NCBI GenBank assembly: GCA_033763795.1
Contig: JANRJV010000063.1
Span: 1 to 64,000, forward strand
Length of the DNA: 64,000 bases
Source of the DNA: JAEUIV01 sp033763795
GTDB taxonomy: Bacteria > Planctomycetota > Phycisphaerae > Phycisphaerales > UBA1924
Direction of reading: 5' to 3'
Of the stretch, positions 1 to 7,530 are shown in pieces (within the stretch, counting starts at the first letter, position 1; each line of letters begins with the position of its first letter). The notes under the pieces are model-generated. The model saw nothing but the letters and a program-made list of their open reading frames with translations. It did not search any database and had not been told where the DNA came from. A program made the translations under genes and the position numbers.

Positions 1-666
1 CCACCCCCACCCCCGCCGCCTCCGCCGCCGCCGCCGGCAGGCCCACCAGGAGCGCAATCGGGAGGCTTCGCCCCGCCGGTATTCGTCGGAGACACCATCA
101 GCCCCCCGACGCCGCCCAACTTCATCCCCAACGCCCCGCAGCCCGTCTACACGGCCACCGGACGCGGCGCCGAGCGCGACCACTTCGCCGCAACGCCGAC
201 GCAAGGCTACCGCCAGATCGGCGCATGGACCGCGGGACCCGTCGGCCTTGTCTGCGCTTCGATGCCAGGCGTCGGCCCCGCCGCGCTCGTCTACGGTCGC
301 CCGATGACGGATGCACTCGTCACCGTCCGCGCCCTCTGGTCAAGTTCGCCCCTCATCGGGATCGGCATCAGATGCAGCGTCACCGCGGCCGGGCGCCTCA
401 ACGGCTACGCCTTCATCTACGACGGCTCGGACTACAGTTTGGTCCGCTACACCAACTCATCCCCCCTCACGTCCGTTCTGTCAATGAGCCCGCCATCAGA
501 CGGGATACCCGTGACGCTTGAGGCTGTCGGCTCGACAATCCGCGTACTCGTCGAGGGCGTCGAAGCCGGCAGCATCACGGACACGACCTACGCGGACGGG
601 AACCCCGCCGTACTCGCGCTGGACATCAACGGCACCTTTTCCCTCTTCGAGCATTCGCCGATCTAG
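1..666 (+). CDS. Polyproline-bearing hypothetical protein, 5' truncated by the window edge
   Basis: The reading frame is open from base 1 and ends at the TAG at 664-666, so the start lies outside the window. The visible 221 residues open with about twelve prolines in a row, then a Gly/Pro/Asn-rich linker. From about residue 85 follows a beta-rich segment with alternating hydrophobic and polar residues, ending FSLFEHSPI. The pattern resembles C-terminal carbohydrate-binding or jelly-roll modules of phage tail and surface proteins, but no diagnostic motif is visible, so I give no function. Third codon positions favour C, unlike the G-rich genes from 3.5 kb onward. Its stop codon interlocks with that of the convergent gene ending at 663. 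Coding is likely because the frame is long and its composition is protein-like. Confidence 0.6.
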   Translation, partial: PPPPPPPPPPPPAGPPGAQSGGFAPPVFVGDTISPPTPPNFIPNAPQPVYTATGRGAERDHFAATPTQGYRQIGAWTAGPVGLVCASMPGVGPAALVYGRPMTDALVTVRALWSSSPLIGIGIRCSVTAAGRLNGYAFIYDGSDYSLVRYTNSSPLTSVLSMSPPSDGIPVTLEAVGSTIRVLVEGVEAGSITDTTYADGNPAVLALDINGTFSLFEHSPI

Positions 667-881
667 CGCGACTCCGCCGCCTCGGCCCGGCGCCGCCAGT
701 GCTCGGCCAGCGCCAGCGCCGCCGCGGCCCAGCTACCGCAGACAATCGCGCCGACGACGTTCTCGCCAAGCTCAACGCCCAGGAGCGCGACCGCCGGCAC
801 GATGACGAACGGCGTTCCGAGCAGCCCCGCGGCCAAGCCCGTATACACATCACGCCGCGCCGCCAGGAGAACGCGCATCAT
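663..881 (-). CDS. Small two-helix membrane protein
   Basis: A 72-residue protein with two hydrophobic segments (about residues 14-35 and 42-60), a basic N-terminus and an Arg/Ala-rich tail. The size and topology are holin-like, but many small membrane proteins look the same, so this is only a possibility. The ATG at 881 is chosen because GGAGG lies 8 bases upstream and because it overlaps the stop of the preceding gene as ATGA; a GTG at 905 is the alternative. It is probably translated together with the exported protein upstream. Confidence 0.5.
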   Translation of the reverse strand: MMRVLLAARRDVYTGLAAGLLGTPFVIVPAVALLGVELGENVVGAIVCGSWAAAALALAEHWRRRAEAAESR

Positions 882-1198
882 CGTATGGGCCTCCAGCCCG
901 GCCACTCAGGCGCCGGCGCGTTCGCCCCAGGCACGCCGCTATAGACGCTCAGCGCGTCCGCGGCCTCGACCGTTCCATCGGACCACCCCCGATACACCTT
1001 TCCCCCATAGGCCGCAACGCCGACCAAGACGCGCCCCGAGCCATCAACGAGCCCGGACGACGCGACGACTTGACCATCACGGACGACGAGCGCCCCCGTC
1101 TGCGCCTCCGCGCTCCGCCCCACGTGCGGAATAAGCAGGCCGAGAACGACCCCAGCCAGGACAAAGGCCGTAGCACGCATACCGAATCTGTCAACCAT
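878..1198 (-). CDS. Small exported hypothetical protein
   Basis: A 106-residue protein with an N-terminal signal-like helix (residues 8-25, rich in Ala, Val and Leu) and an Ala-rich possible cleavage site near residues 29-33. The mature part has short beta-type repeats (LVVRDGQVVASSG, then SGRVLVGVAAYGGKVYRGW). The ATG at 1198 follows GAGGGG at a good distance, which decides against an in-frame ATG at 1249. It ends inside the start of the small membrane protein (4-base ATGA overlap), so the two form a mini-operon. Family not recognised. Confidence 0.5.
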   Translation of the reverse strand: MVDRFGMRATAFVLAGVVLGLLIPHVGRSAEAQTGALVVRDGQVVASSGLVDGSGRVLVGVAAYGGKVYRGWSDGTVEAADALSVYSGVPGANAPAPEWPGWRPIR

Positions 1199-1287
1199 AC
1201 ACAGCCCCTCAATCTGCTGGAGGGATCGGGACATCCGATCCGCCGCCACAGTCTACCGGCCAAACGGCCCCGCGCGGCAACCGCCCG

Positions 1288-1305
1288 CCGAGGGAAGGCC
1301 CTCGG
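1288..1305. repeat. 7-bp GC-rich hairpin
   Basis: CCGAGGG at 1288-1294 pairs perfectly with CCCTCGG at 1299-1305 across a 4-base loop, followed on the plus strand by GGGGTTT. It lies upstream of both flanking divergent genes, so it may be a remnant terminator or a 5'UTR element of the exported protein. The short T run makes efficient termination doubtful. Confidence 0.35.
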
Positions 1306-1342
1306 GGGGTTTCGAGCGGTCGCGCGGGTAGATGAGGATTCA

Positions 1343-1367
1343 TTCGGCGGGCTTGCAACCCGCCGAA
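1343..1367. repeat. 9-bp inverted repeat between divergent genes
   Basis: TTCGGCGGG (1343-1351) and CCCGCCGAA (1359-1367) are perfect reverse complements around the 7-base loop CTTGCAA. It lies between the minus-strand exported protein and the plus-strand winged-helix gene, where an operator for a local regulator or a structured 5'UTR would be expected. Either role is inferred from position only. Confidence 0.4.
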
Positions 1368-1449
1368 CCGATGATAGTATACCGCCACGCCGGGCCGGTA
1401 CAAGGGTCAGGGGTGACTCAGCAGCCGGCCTCAACGGGTAGACGAGTCT

Positions 1450-1998
1450 ATGCGCATGGTCGCGCTCGACACGCTCCACGACATCACCGAAAAAACAGGC
1501 CCAGACGCCGCCGCGCTCTACGTGCGGCTCGCGCTCGACTCCGCGGACGACGGCACAATAACCGTCTGCCTACCGGACCTCGCCGCCAAGACCTCGACGA
1601 GCGTACGCCAGCTCTCGCGGCTCATCTCGCGGCTCATCGATGCCGGCACCATCGCCCCAGAGCGCCGCACCCAACGAGGCGTCACATATTCACTCCGCGC
1701 GTTTGGGTCGCAAAGGGATCTAGATGACTCTCACTGTTATGTAAAACTCGATGGCGTCGGGCCGTGTTGGGGCGAGGTTCACGGGTCGAGCGGGCGGGAT
1801 TCCGCCCGAGATGGAAGCCCGTCGATCGAGGGCGATTCTACCGCGATGCGCACGCTGTCGGCTGCCCAACCGACGTTGCACGCCCGTCAGCTACGCGCGG
1901 TTCCGCAATATTGCGAGGAAAATGCGGATTCGGACACATTCCTCCGAATAAATGACTTGCAGCGGTTGCACCGGAAGATTTCCGATTGCATGGTGTAG
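1450..1998 (+). CDS. Winged-helix DNA-binding protein, C-terminal end uncertain
   Basis: The first 85 residues look like a winged-helix domain: a first helix (DAAALYVRLALDS), then LPDLAAKTSTSVRQLSRLIS as helix-turn-helix, then LIDAGTIAPERR leading into a wing. Such domains open many replication-initiation and regulatory proteins of plasmids and phages. After about residue 92 the sequence loses protein-like character and codon bias. The frame may therefore run past a disrupted end, and the gene may be truncated. No clear ribosome-binding site precedes the ATG at 1450; an ATG two codons later is possible. Third positions favour C, as in the neighbouring genes of this module. Confidence 0.5.
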   Translation: MRMVALDTLHDITEKTGPDAAALYVRLALDSADDGTITVCLPDLAAKTSTSVRQLSRLISRLIDAGTIAPERRTQRGVTYSLRAFGSQRDLDDSHCYVKLDGVGPCWGEVHGSSGRDSARDGSPSIEGDSTAMRTLSAAQPTLHARQLRAVPQYCEENADSDTFLRINDLQRLHRKISDCMV

Positions 1999-2252
1999 GT
2001 GTTCACCCGCCAGGGGGTGGACATTCTGAGGCGAGTTCGCGGCGCCTCAGGAGGGAATTGAGACTGTCGCGCGTCAAATAGCGTGAGACGCGCACCTGCG
2101 TGGCGGGTGCGATTCAAGAGAGTCCGGGGTGACTCTGCGCCGGGTGTTCCGGTTCGGAGGAGGTACCGCCCGGGGGGACCGTCGGCGTCTGCCGGCGTCT
2201 CGGGCGGTCGTGTGGGGTTGGTTCGAGCTGCACAGAGAGAAAGGAACGAAGC
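1999..2252 (+). promoter_or_regulatory. Structured 5' region of the PEP-CTERM gene
   Basis: This 254-base stretch has no gene. It contains an inverted repeat GCGCGTC (2069-2075) / GACGCGC (2087-2093) and a second hairpin GCACC (2092-2096) / GGTGC (2106-2110). They share bases 2092-2093 and so cannot both form fully. A ribosome-binding site, AAAGGA, lies just before the ATG at 2253. No convincing promoter boxes were found. Confidence 0.35.
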
Positions 2253-3236
2253 ATGTCGAAGTTCATGGGTATCGCTGTCGTTGTCGCGTTCGCCGGGACC
2301 GCTTTCGCCGGCATCGGCAACGTTAACGACGCGTACATCAACGGTGACAGCACGGGAGACGTGTATCAGGTCCGTCTGGACGGCACCTACGTGCCCGGCA
2401 ACTACGCCAACATGGGCGGCAACTCGTACGTTCCGCAGAACGTGTTCACGAGCCGCAATCAGGGCACCGCGTTCCCCTACCTGACGGCCTTCGGCGGCCC
2501 GACCAACAACTTCTTCGTGTTCGACTTCAGCGCGGGCATCCAGGAAGTTGACGGCAACACCGGCGCCGCCGTGTTCAACTACGCGAGCATCGTCGGCTCG
2601 ACCTCGCTGGACGGCGACTTCGGCGGCGACGGCTTCCTGTACGCCGCGGGCAACGGCGGCATCTGGCAGGTCGACCCCGTCAACCACACCGGCTCGCTGA
2701 TCCACAGCACCCCCTGGGGCGGCAACACGATCGTCGAGATCAACGGCGACGACATGTTCGTCTCCGGCTGGAACGCTTCGGAGATCCGCCGGTACTCGGT
2801 GTCGAACCCCGGCGCCGGCTTTACGGTTCTCTCGGCCAACACGGGCTTCCCCGTGCAGGACATCGAGGCGCGCCTGACCAGCAACGGGCAGGAGATCTTC
2901 GCCTCAGCTCTGTACCTGACCCCCTCCACCAACGGCATCTACAAGTACGACAACATGGGCGGCTTCACGATGTTCTCCCCCGCCGACTCGACCACGACCC
3001 CCGGCGTGACCGGTCCTCACGGCTTTGCCTTCGGTCCCGACGGCAAGATGTACGCCGCTTACCAGACCGGCACCGTCGAGGTGTTCGACGCGGTCTCCGG
3101 CGCCTTCCTCTACACCCTGACCAACTCGGGCGCGAAGCTGACCGACGTGACCTTCAAGCCGATCCCGGCTCCGGGCGCCGCCGCCCTGCTGGGCCTGGCG
3201 GGTCTGGTCGCCGGCCGTCGCCGCCGCACCGCCTGA
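2253..3236 (+). CDS. Exported beta-propeller-like protein with PEP-CTERM-type sorting tail
   Basis: A 327-residue surface protein. Residues 1-19 are a signal peptide (MSKFMGIAVVVAFAGTAFAG). The body has repeated strand-turn units such as NGGIWQVDPVNHTG, MFVSGWNASEIRRYSV and MYAAYQTGTVEVFD, spaced as in NHL/beta-propeller folds. The C-terminus has the three parts of a PEP-CTERM-like signal: a PAPG motif, a hydrophobic helix (AAALLGLAGLVAG) and an RRRR end. Such tails are known to send proteins to an exosortase-type envelope sorting system. C-ending codons (AAC, TTC, GGC) dominate, suggesting high expression. AAAGGA supports the start, and a strong terminator follows. No enzymatic motif is seen; a structural or binding role is likely. 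Confidence 0.85.
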   Translation: MSKFMGIAVVVAFAGTAFAGIGNVNDAYINGDSTGDVYQVRLDGTYVPGNYANMGGNSYVPQNVFTSRNQGTAFPYLTAFGGPTNNFFVFDFSAGIQEVDGNTGAAVFNYASIVGSTSLDGDFGGDGFLYAAGNGGIWQVDPVNHTGSLIHSTPWGGNTIVEINGDDMFVSGWNASEIRRYSVSNPGAGFTVLSANTGFPVQDIEARLTSNGQEIFASALYLTPSTNGIYKYDNMGGFTMFSPADSTTTPGVTGPHGFAFGPDGKMYAAYQTGTVEVFDAVSGAFLYTLTNSGAKLTDVTFKPIPAPGAAALLGLAGLVAGRRRRTA

Positions 3237-3280
3237 TCGTTCTGACCGCACGTTCGGTCGGACATTCCGAATGACGTGAA

Positions 3281-3313
3281 GCGGCTCGGGCGTAGGCCCG
3301 GGCCGCTTTTTTT
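3281..3313 (+). terminator. Rho-independent terminator of the PEP-CTERM gene
   Basis: GCGGCTCGGGC (3281-3291) pairs with GCCCGGGCCGC (3296-3306) over 11 bp with one G-U pair and a 4-base loop, followed by seven T (3307-3313). It begins 44 bases after the stop codon at 3236. It is the clearest intrinsic terminator in the window. Confidence 0.9.
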
Positions 3314-3395
3314 CGCGGTGCCGCCCGTGAATACGGGGGGCGGCGGCGTGTGCGAGTTGACTCAAGCGCGCGTCGCAGGGATGATCCGCTCTGCC

Positions 3396-3486
3396 GGACA
3401 GGTGGCCGAGCGGCTGAAGGCGACGGTTTGCTAAACCGTTATACGGCAATTGCGCTGTATCGCGGGTTCGAATCCCGCCCTGTCCG
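3396..3486 (+). tRNA. tRNA-Ser (anticodon GCU)
   Basis: Acceptor arms GGACAGG (3396-3402) and CCTGTCC (3479-3485) pair fully, with discriminator G at 3486. The D arm begins GTGGCCGAG, the anticodon loop is TTGCTAA (GCT, reading AGC/AGU), and a long variable arm typical of class II tRNAs precedes the T arm GCGGG-TTCGAAT-CCCGC. No CCA is encoded. Confidence 0.97.
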
Positions 3487-3536
3487 CTTTTTCTTGCGCT
3501 GAGTTTCCGAGGTTTTCGTCGGCGCTTCGGCGCGTG

Positions 3537-3944
3537 TCAGGCGCGCGGCGCCGCGAGCATCGGGCCGATGAACGGGATCGTCGCGCGGCGGATGGCGATC
3601 ACGCCCGCCGAGCACGCGAAGACGACGCACGCGAGACCGAAGAGCAGCCCGCCATCGTCCTTCACGGATATGCCCAGCACCGTGAGGTGGCTCATGAGGG
3701 CGCCGGAGATCAGTCCCAGCGCGAGGATGGCGCCGTAGACGATCGTCCGCGGCGTGAGGATCAGCGCGACGGCGATGAGTTCCATGACGCCGGTGGCGAT
3801 GCGGCCCACGGGTTCGGCGCCGACTTTCTCGAAGATGTAGCGCGACTCTTCGGCGCCCGTGAACTTGAAGAAGAGCGTCTGGAAGAGGATGGCGGCGGTG
3901 ATGACCTGGAGAACCCAGGAGACGGTCTTGAGTCTGGGAGACAT
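3537..3944 (-). CDS. DoxX-like four-helix membrane protein
   Basis: A 135-residue integral membrane protein with four hydrophobic segments (about residues 6-24, 47-66, 73-95 and 105-125). The first carries TAAILFQTLFFKFTG, typical of the DoxX/DoxD-like superfamily, whose members are linked to redox and stress functions but often have no proven reaction. The ATG at 3944 is preferred because it places the first helix at the N-terminus; an upstream ATG at 3983 would add a basic, non-conserved leader. It lies 63 bases after the metal ABC permease gene on the same strand and may be the last gene of that operon. Confidence 0.65.
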   Translation of the reverse strand: MSPRLKTVSWVLQVITAAILFQTLFFKFTGAEESRYIFEKVGAEPVGRIATGVMELIAVALILTPRTIVYGAILALGLISGALMSHLTVLGISVKDDGGLLFGLACVVFACSAGVIAIRRATIPFIGPMLAAPRA

Positions 3945-4007
3945 GAGTGGACGGCTCCAAGTGAGGCCGCGGTATCGCGGCACGGATCTTGGATGCCGAG
4001 GGGCCGG

Positions 4008-5378
4008 TCAGGGTCGCTGAATGCCGGTCGCGGCGAGGTCCGGAGGGATGGGCTGGTCGTGCGGGTCGACGAGGCGGCCCGTGCCGTCGGGCATGAGTCG
4101 TGGACCTCGGGGATCTCGTGCGTGCTCGAGGAGGGTGGCGGTGTCGTGGACGTGGTCGGGCCTGAGGCCGGCCTGATCGACGAGGTAGCTCTCCCACAGG
4201 CGGTGGGCGCGGATGAGCTGTGCGGCTCGTTCGCGGCCGCGGTCCGTGAGAGCGAGTCGGTCGTCCGCGAGGGGAGCGATCTCGCCCTGGGCGATGGCGG
4301 ATCGCAGGCCGCGGCGCGCGGGGCGCGCGTGACCGAGGGCGGCGCGGAGCGCTTGCTGCGTGACGGCGGACTCGCCGGCTTCGTGTCGGCGGTAGAGCCA
4401 TCCCAGCGCGTCTTCGCGCGCGATGGTGGCGGCGAGATCGGCGCGGCGGAGGAGGCGTGCGATGACGCCGTGGCGCGGGGCGGCGAGGACGGCGATCGCG
4501 AGGGAAGCGCCGCAGACGACCGCGATCATCCCCGGCGCGCTGACGGCGTGTTCGGAGCCGAGCAGTCGCGGGCCGAAGGCGGCGAGCAGGTATCCGGCGG
4601 CGGCGGAGAGGGCCGCGATGATTCCCGAGAGGGCAACGTGCATCGAGAGGCGGTCGGTGAGCAGGCGTGCGGTCGCGGCCGGACAGATGAGCATGGCGAT
4701 GACGAGGATCGAGCCCACGGCTTCGAAGCTCGCGACGGTGGCGGCGGCGACGAAGGCCATCAGCGCGGCGTTCAGCGCCCCGGCGCGGAAACCCAGCGCG
4801 GAGGAGAGCCCGGGATCGAAGGACGAGAGGCGGAGCTCCTTGAAGAAGGCGGCGATGAAGAGGCACGTGAGCGCGGCCATGCCGCCGGCGACCCATAGCT
4901 GGCGGGGCAGGTCGGCGAGGGCGCTCCACGTGAGCAGCTCTTCCCAGCGCTGGGGCGGGAGCCAGAAGATGGTCTCGAGCATGCCGTTGAGCACGCAGTC
5001 GGGGTCGAGGTCGACCTGCCGCGCGGCGGCGCGCTCGATGAGCAGCACACCCAGCGCGAAGAAGACGGAGAAGACGACGCCCATCGCGGCGCCGGACTCC
5101 ATCCTGCCCAGGCGGCGGACAAGCTCGATCAGGAAGACGCTGAGGCCCGCGGCGGCGGCGGCGCCGAGGAACATCGGGAGCGGGGCGCGCGTGCCCGTCA
5201 GCAGGAAGGCGAGGACGAGCCCGGGCAGGACTGCGTGCGAGATGGCGTCGCCCATCAGGCTGACGCGGCGCAGAACGAGGAAGCTGCCCAGCAGGCCGCA
5301 GGCGACGGAGGCGGCGACGGCGGTGAGGAGCGCGGGGGCGTCGATCGAGATGAACTGGTAGATGGGGGTCGGGATCAC
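4008..5378 (-). CDS. Metal ABC permease fused to a DtxR-like regulator domain (second permease)
   Basis: A 456-residue protein. Residues 1 to about 285 form a TroC/ZnuB-type permease (ABC-3 family) with eight or nine membrane helices, including GSFLVLRRVSLMGDAISHAVLPG and GSILVIAMLICPAATARLL. Residues about 300-456 are cytoplasmic and resemble DtxR/MntR: a winged helix, then LTDRGRERAAQLIRAHRLWE, LLEH and a DPHDQPIP ending like the second domain of DtxR proteins. The GTG at 5378 overlaps the previous stop as GTGA, so translation is coupled; the longer open frame to 6101 is not real. The known parallel is chlamydial YtgCR, a permease-repressor fusion. It probably imports Mn, Fe or Zn and senses the same metal. 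Confidence 0.85.
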   Translation of the reverse strand: MIPTPIYQFISIDAPALLTAVAASVACGLLGSFLVLRRVSLMGDAISHAVLPGLVLAFLLTGTRAPLPMFLGAAAAAGLSVFLIELVRRLGRMESGAAMGVVFSVFFALGVLLIERAAARQVDLDPDCVLNGMLETIFWLPPQRWEELLTWSALADLPRQLWVAGGMAALTCLFIAAFFKELRLSSFDPGLSSALGFRAGALNAALMAFVAAATVASFEAVGSILVIAMLICPAATARLLTDRLSMHVALSGIIAALSAAAGYLLAAFGPRLLGSEHAVSAPGMIAVVCGASLAIAVLAAPRHGVIARLLRRADLAATIAREDALGWLYRRHEAGESAVTQQALRAALGHARPARRGLRSAIAQGEIAPLADDRLALTDRGRERAAQLIRAHRLWESYLVDQAGLRPDHVHDTATLLEHARDPRGPRLMPDGTGRLVDPHDQPIPPDLAATGIQRP

Positions 5379-6706
5379 GCGGCGTGCTCTCTCGGTGGGT
5401 CGACTCCCGCGCGGGCCAGCTCGCGCTCGAGCTCGCGGACGAGTTCGGCGGAGAGGACGTGCTCCACGGCGTCTGCGGACCAGTCGACGTGCGAGGCGGC
5501 GACGTCGGCGTGCGTGATGAGGTAGAGCTCCCAGAGCTGATGGTTGCGTTCGAGTCGGCGGGCTTCGATGAGGCCTCGCTGCGTGAGCCTGAGGGCGTCG
5601 TTGTCTCGTACGACGAGGCCCCGGCGGAGCGCGGAGCTGAGGACGAGCCTGGCGATGATGGGATGGTTGCCCAGGTCGCGGAGGATGGTGCGGCGGCTGT
5701 GGGCGCGGTCGGGGCCGCGTTCGAGGAGGTCGCGGAGGAGGTGGTCGCGCGTGACGCTGACGGCGATGCGCCAGCGGCGTGCGGCTTCTGCGAGGGCGCC
5801 GCGGCGCGGGGCGGCGATCAGGCTGAGGAGGAAGATGGCGCCGGCGGTGAGAACGATGACGGCGCCGGCGGGGCTGCGGGGAAGGACGGCGGAGACGGCC
5901 GAGCCGAGATAGCCGCTGACGCCGCCGATGACTCCCGCGATGAGGAGCATCGAGCGGAGGCGGTCTGTCCAAAGGCGGGCGGCGGCGGCGGGGACGATGA
6001 GCATCGCGATGACGAGGATGAGCCCGACGGCGTGGAGGCCGGCGACGGTGACGAGGACGACACCGGCCATGATGACGGCGTCGAGCAGGTCGACGGGCCA
6101 CCCCCCCACTCTCGCGAACGAGTCGTCGAAGCAGATCAGGGCGAGCTCTTTGAGCAGGGCGACGGCGCCGATGATGACGAGCAGCGCGATGGCGCCGAGG
6201 AGCGCGGCGTCGGCGAACTGGAGGGCGGCCGTCTGGCCGTAGATGAAGCTCTTGAGTCCGCCCTGCGAGCCGGTCTGCATGGTCTGGATGACGCTAAGCA
6301 GGACGATCCCCGCGCCGAAGAAGACGCTGAGGACGGCGCCGATGGCGGCGTCTTCGGGGAGGCGCGTGCCGCGTTTGATGGCGTGAACGGTGAGGACGCC
6401 CAGGACGCCTGAGAGGGCGGCGCCGGTGAGGAGCCAGGGGAGGCTGCGCCCCTCGAAGCCCAGGACGACGGCGAGGATGAAGGCGAGGGCGACGCCGGGG
6501 AGCGTGGCGTGGCTGAGAGCGTCGCTCATCAGGGCGCGCTTGCGGAGGAGGGCAAAGGAACCGGCGACTCCTCCCGCGATGCCCAGGAGCGTTGTGCCGA
6601 TGAGGACGGTCGTGGTGTTGATTCCGGCGCGGAGGGTGAGGACGCGCCAGACTTCGGCGGCGAGAGATGAGGTGTCGCCGAGGATCGCGGCGGCGGGGCT
6701 CGTCAT
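5375..6706 (-). CDS. Metal ABC permease fused to a DtxR-like regulator domain (first permease)
   Basis: A 443-residue protein with the same design as its downstream neighbour. Residues 1 to about 285 are the ABC-3 permease (GSFALLRKRALMSDALSHATLPG near residue 50; LILVIAMLIVPAAAARLWT near 230). Residues about 295-443 are a DtxR-like winged helix with dimerisation and metal-site features (LTQRGLIEARRLERNHQLWE, DAVEHVLSAE). The EH pair in the last motif matches a metal-ligand position of DtxR-family repressors. The start overlaps the ATPase stop (ATGA at 6703-6706). Two fused permeases would give the transporter two regulator domains. Whether these stay tethered, act as in-place gates or are released is unknown. 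Confidence 0.85.
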   Translation of the reverse strand: MTSPAAAILGDTSSLAAEVWRVLTLRAGINTTTVLIGTTLLGIAGGVAGSFALLRKRALMSDALSHATLPGVALAFILAVVLGFEGRSLPWLLTGAALSGVLGVLTVHAIKRGTRLPEDAAIGAVLSVFFGAGIVLLSVIQTMQTGSQGGLKSFIYGQTAALQFADAALLGAIALLVIIGAVALLKELALICFDDSFARVGGWPVDLLDAVIMAGVVLVTVAGLHAVGLILVIAMLIVPAAAARLWTDRLRSMLLIAGVIGGVSGYLGSAVSAVLPRSPAGAVIVLTAGAIFLLSLIAAPRRGALAEAARRWRIAVSVTRDHLLRDLLERGPDRAHSRRTILRDLGNHPIIARLVLSSALRRGLVVRDNDALRLTQRGLIEARRLERNHQLWELYLITHADVAASHVDWSADAVEHVLSAELVRELERELARAGVDPPREHAA

Positions 6707-7524
6707 TGGCCGCGCCCAGCGCGTGCGACGGCTTCGCTGGCCTCGACGAGGAGGGTGAGCCGGCCGCCGAAGGTCTTCTGGAGGTTGTGCTGTGTGAAGG
6801 CTTGTGCAACCGGGCCCGCGGCGACGACACGCATGTTGATGAGCATGGCGTGATCGAAGTACTGCGGGACGGTCTGGAGATCGTGGTGGACGCAGATGAC
6901 GGTCTTGCCGGCGTCCTTCATGCCGCGGAGGACCTCGACGATGGAGCGCTCGGTGGCGGCGTCGACGCCCGCGAAGGGCTCGTCCATGAAGTAGAGGTCG
7001 GCCTCCTGCGCGAGGGCGCGGGCGAGGAAGACGCGCTGCTGCTGGCCGCCCGAGAGCTGCGCGATCTGGCGCGAGGCCAGGTGGTCCATGCCGACGCGGG
7101 CGAGGCAGTCGAGCGCGGCTTTCTTATGAGCGCGCGAGACGGGCCGGCACCAGCCGATCTTGCCGTACCGCCCCATGCAGACGACGTCGAGCGCGGAGAC
7201 GGGGAAGTCCCAGTCGACGCTCTCGCGCTGGGGGACGTAGCCGATGCGGCTGCGGACAGCGCGGTACGGCTCGCCCCAGAAGGCGACCTTGCCGGCGGCG
7301 AGGGGCACGAGGCCCAGGGCCGCCTTGATGAAGGTGCTCTTGCCCGCGCCGTTGGGGCCGACGATCGCGACGAGCGCCCGGGGCGGGGCGTCGTAGTCGA
7401 CGTCCCAGAGGACGGGCTTGCGGTCGTAGGCGACGGTCATGGCGTGGACCGAGAGCGGGCTGGAGGGCGAGTGCTCCGGCTGGGAGGCGAGGATGCCGCG
7501 GGAGGTGGCGGGGTCGGGGGTCAC
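6703..7524 (-). CDS. Metal ABC transporter ATP-binding protein
   Basis: A 273-residue ATPase of the TroB/MntB/ZnuC type that powers the importer. Visible motifs are Walker A GPNGAGKST (about residues 55-63), a Q-loop in IGYVPQRESVDWDFP, signature LSGGQQQR (about 158-165), Walker B LYFMDEP and switch His in VICVHHDLQ. It has about 25 extra N-terminal residues of low complexity before VHAMTVAYDRK; an internal start near 7440 is possible. It follows the binding-protein gene by 6 bases and overlaps the first permease gene, so the four genes form one operon. Confidence 0.92.
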   Translation of the reverse strand: MTPDPATSRGILASQPEHSPSSPLSVHAMTVAYDRKPVLWDVDYDAPPRALVAIVGPNGAGKSTFIKAALGLVPLAAGKVAFWGEPYRAVRSRIGYVPQRESVDWDFPVSALDVVCMGRYGKIGWCRPVSRAHKKAALDCLARVGMDHLASRQIAQLSGGQQQRVFLARALAQEADLYFMDEPFAGVDAATERSIVEVLRGMKDAGKTVICVHHDLQTVPQYFDHAMLINMRVVAAGPVAQAFTQHNLQKTFGGRLTLLVEASEAVARAGRGQ

Positions 7525-7530
7525 GCGGGA

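Noticed and set aside
1410..2135. Direct repeat GGGGTGACTC at 1410-1419 and 2126-2135, considered as a target-site duplication
   Set aside because: A 10-base match within 2 kb is expected by chance, and no transposase or terminal repeats lie between the copies.
4008..6101. A 697-residue open frame that extends the second permease upstream
   Set aside because: The first 240 residues are Arg/Pro-rich and lie inside the first permease gene in another phase. The GTG at 5378 with GTGA coupling gives a normal permease N-terminus.
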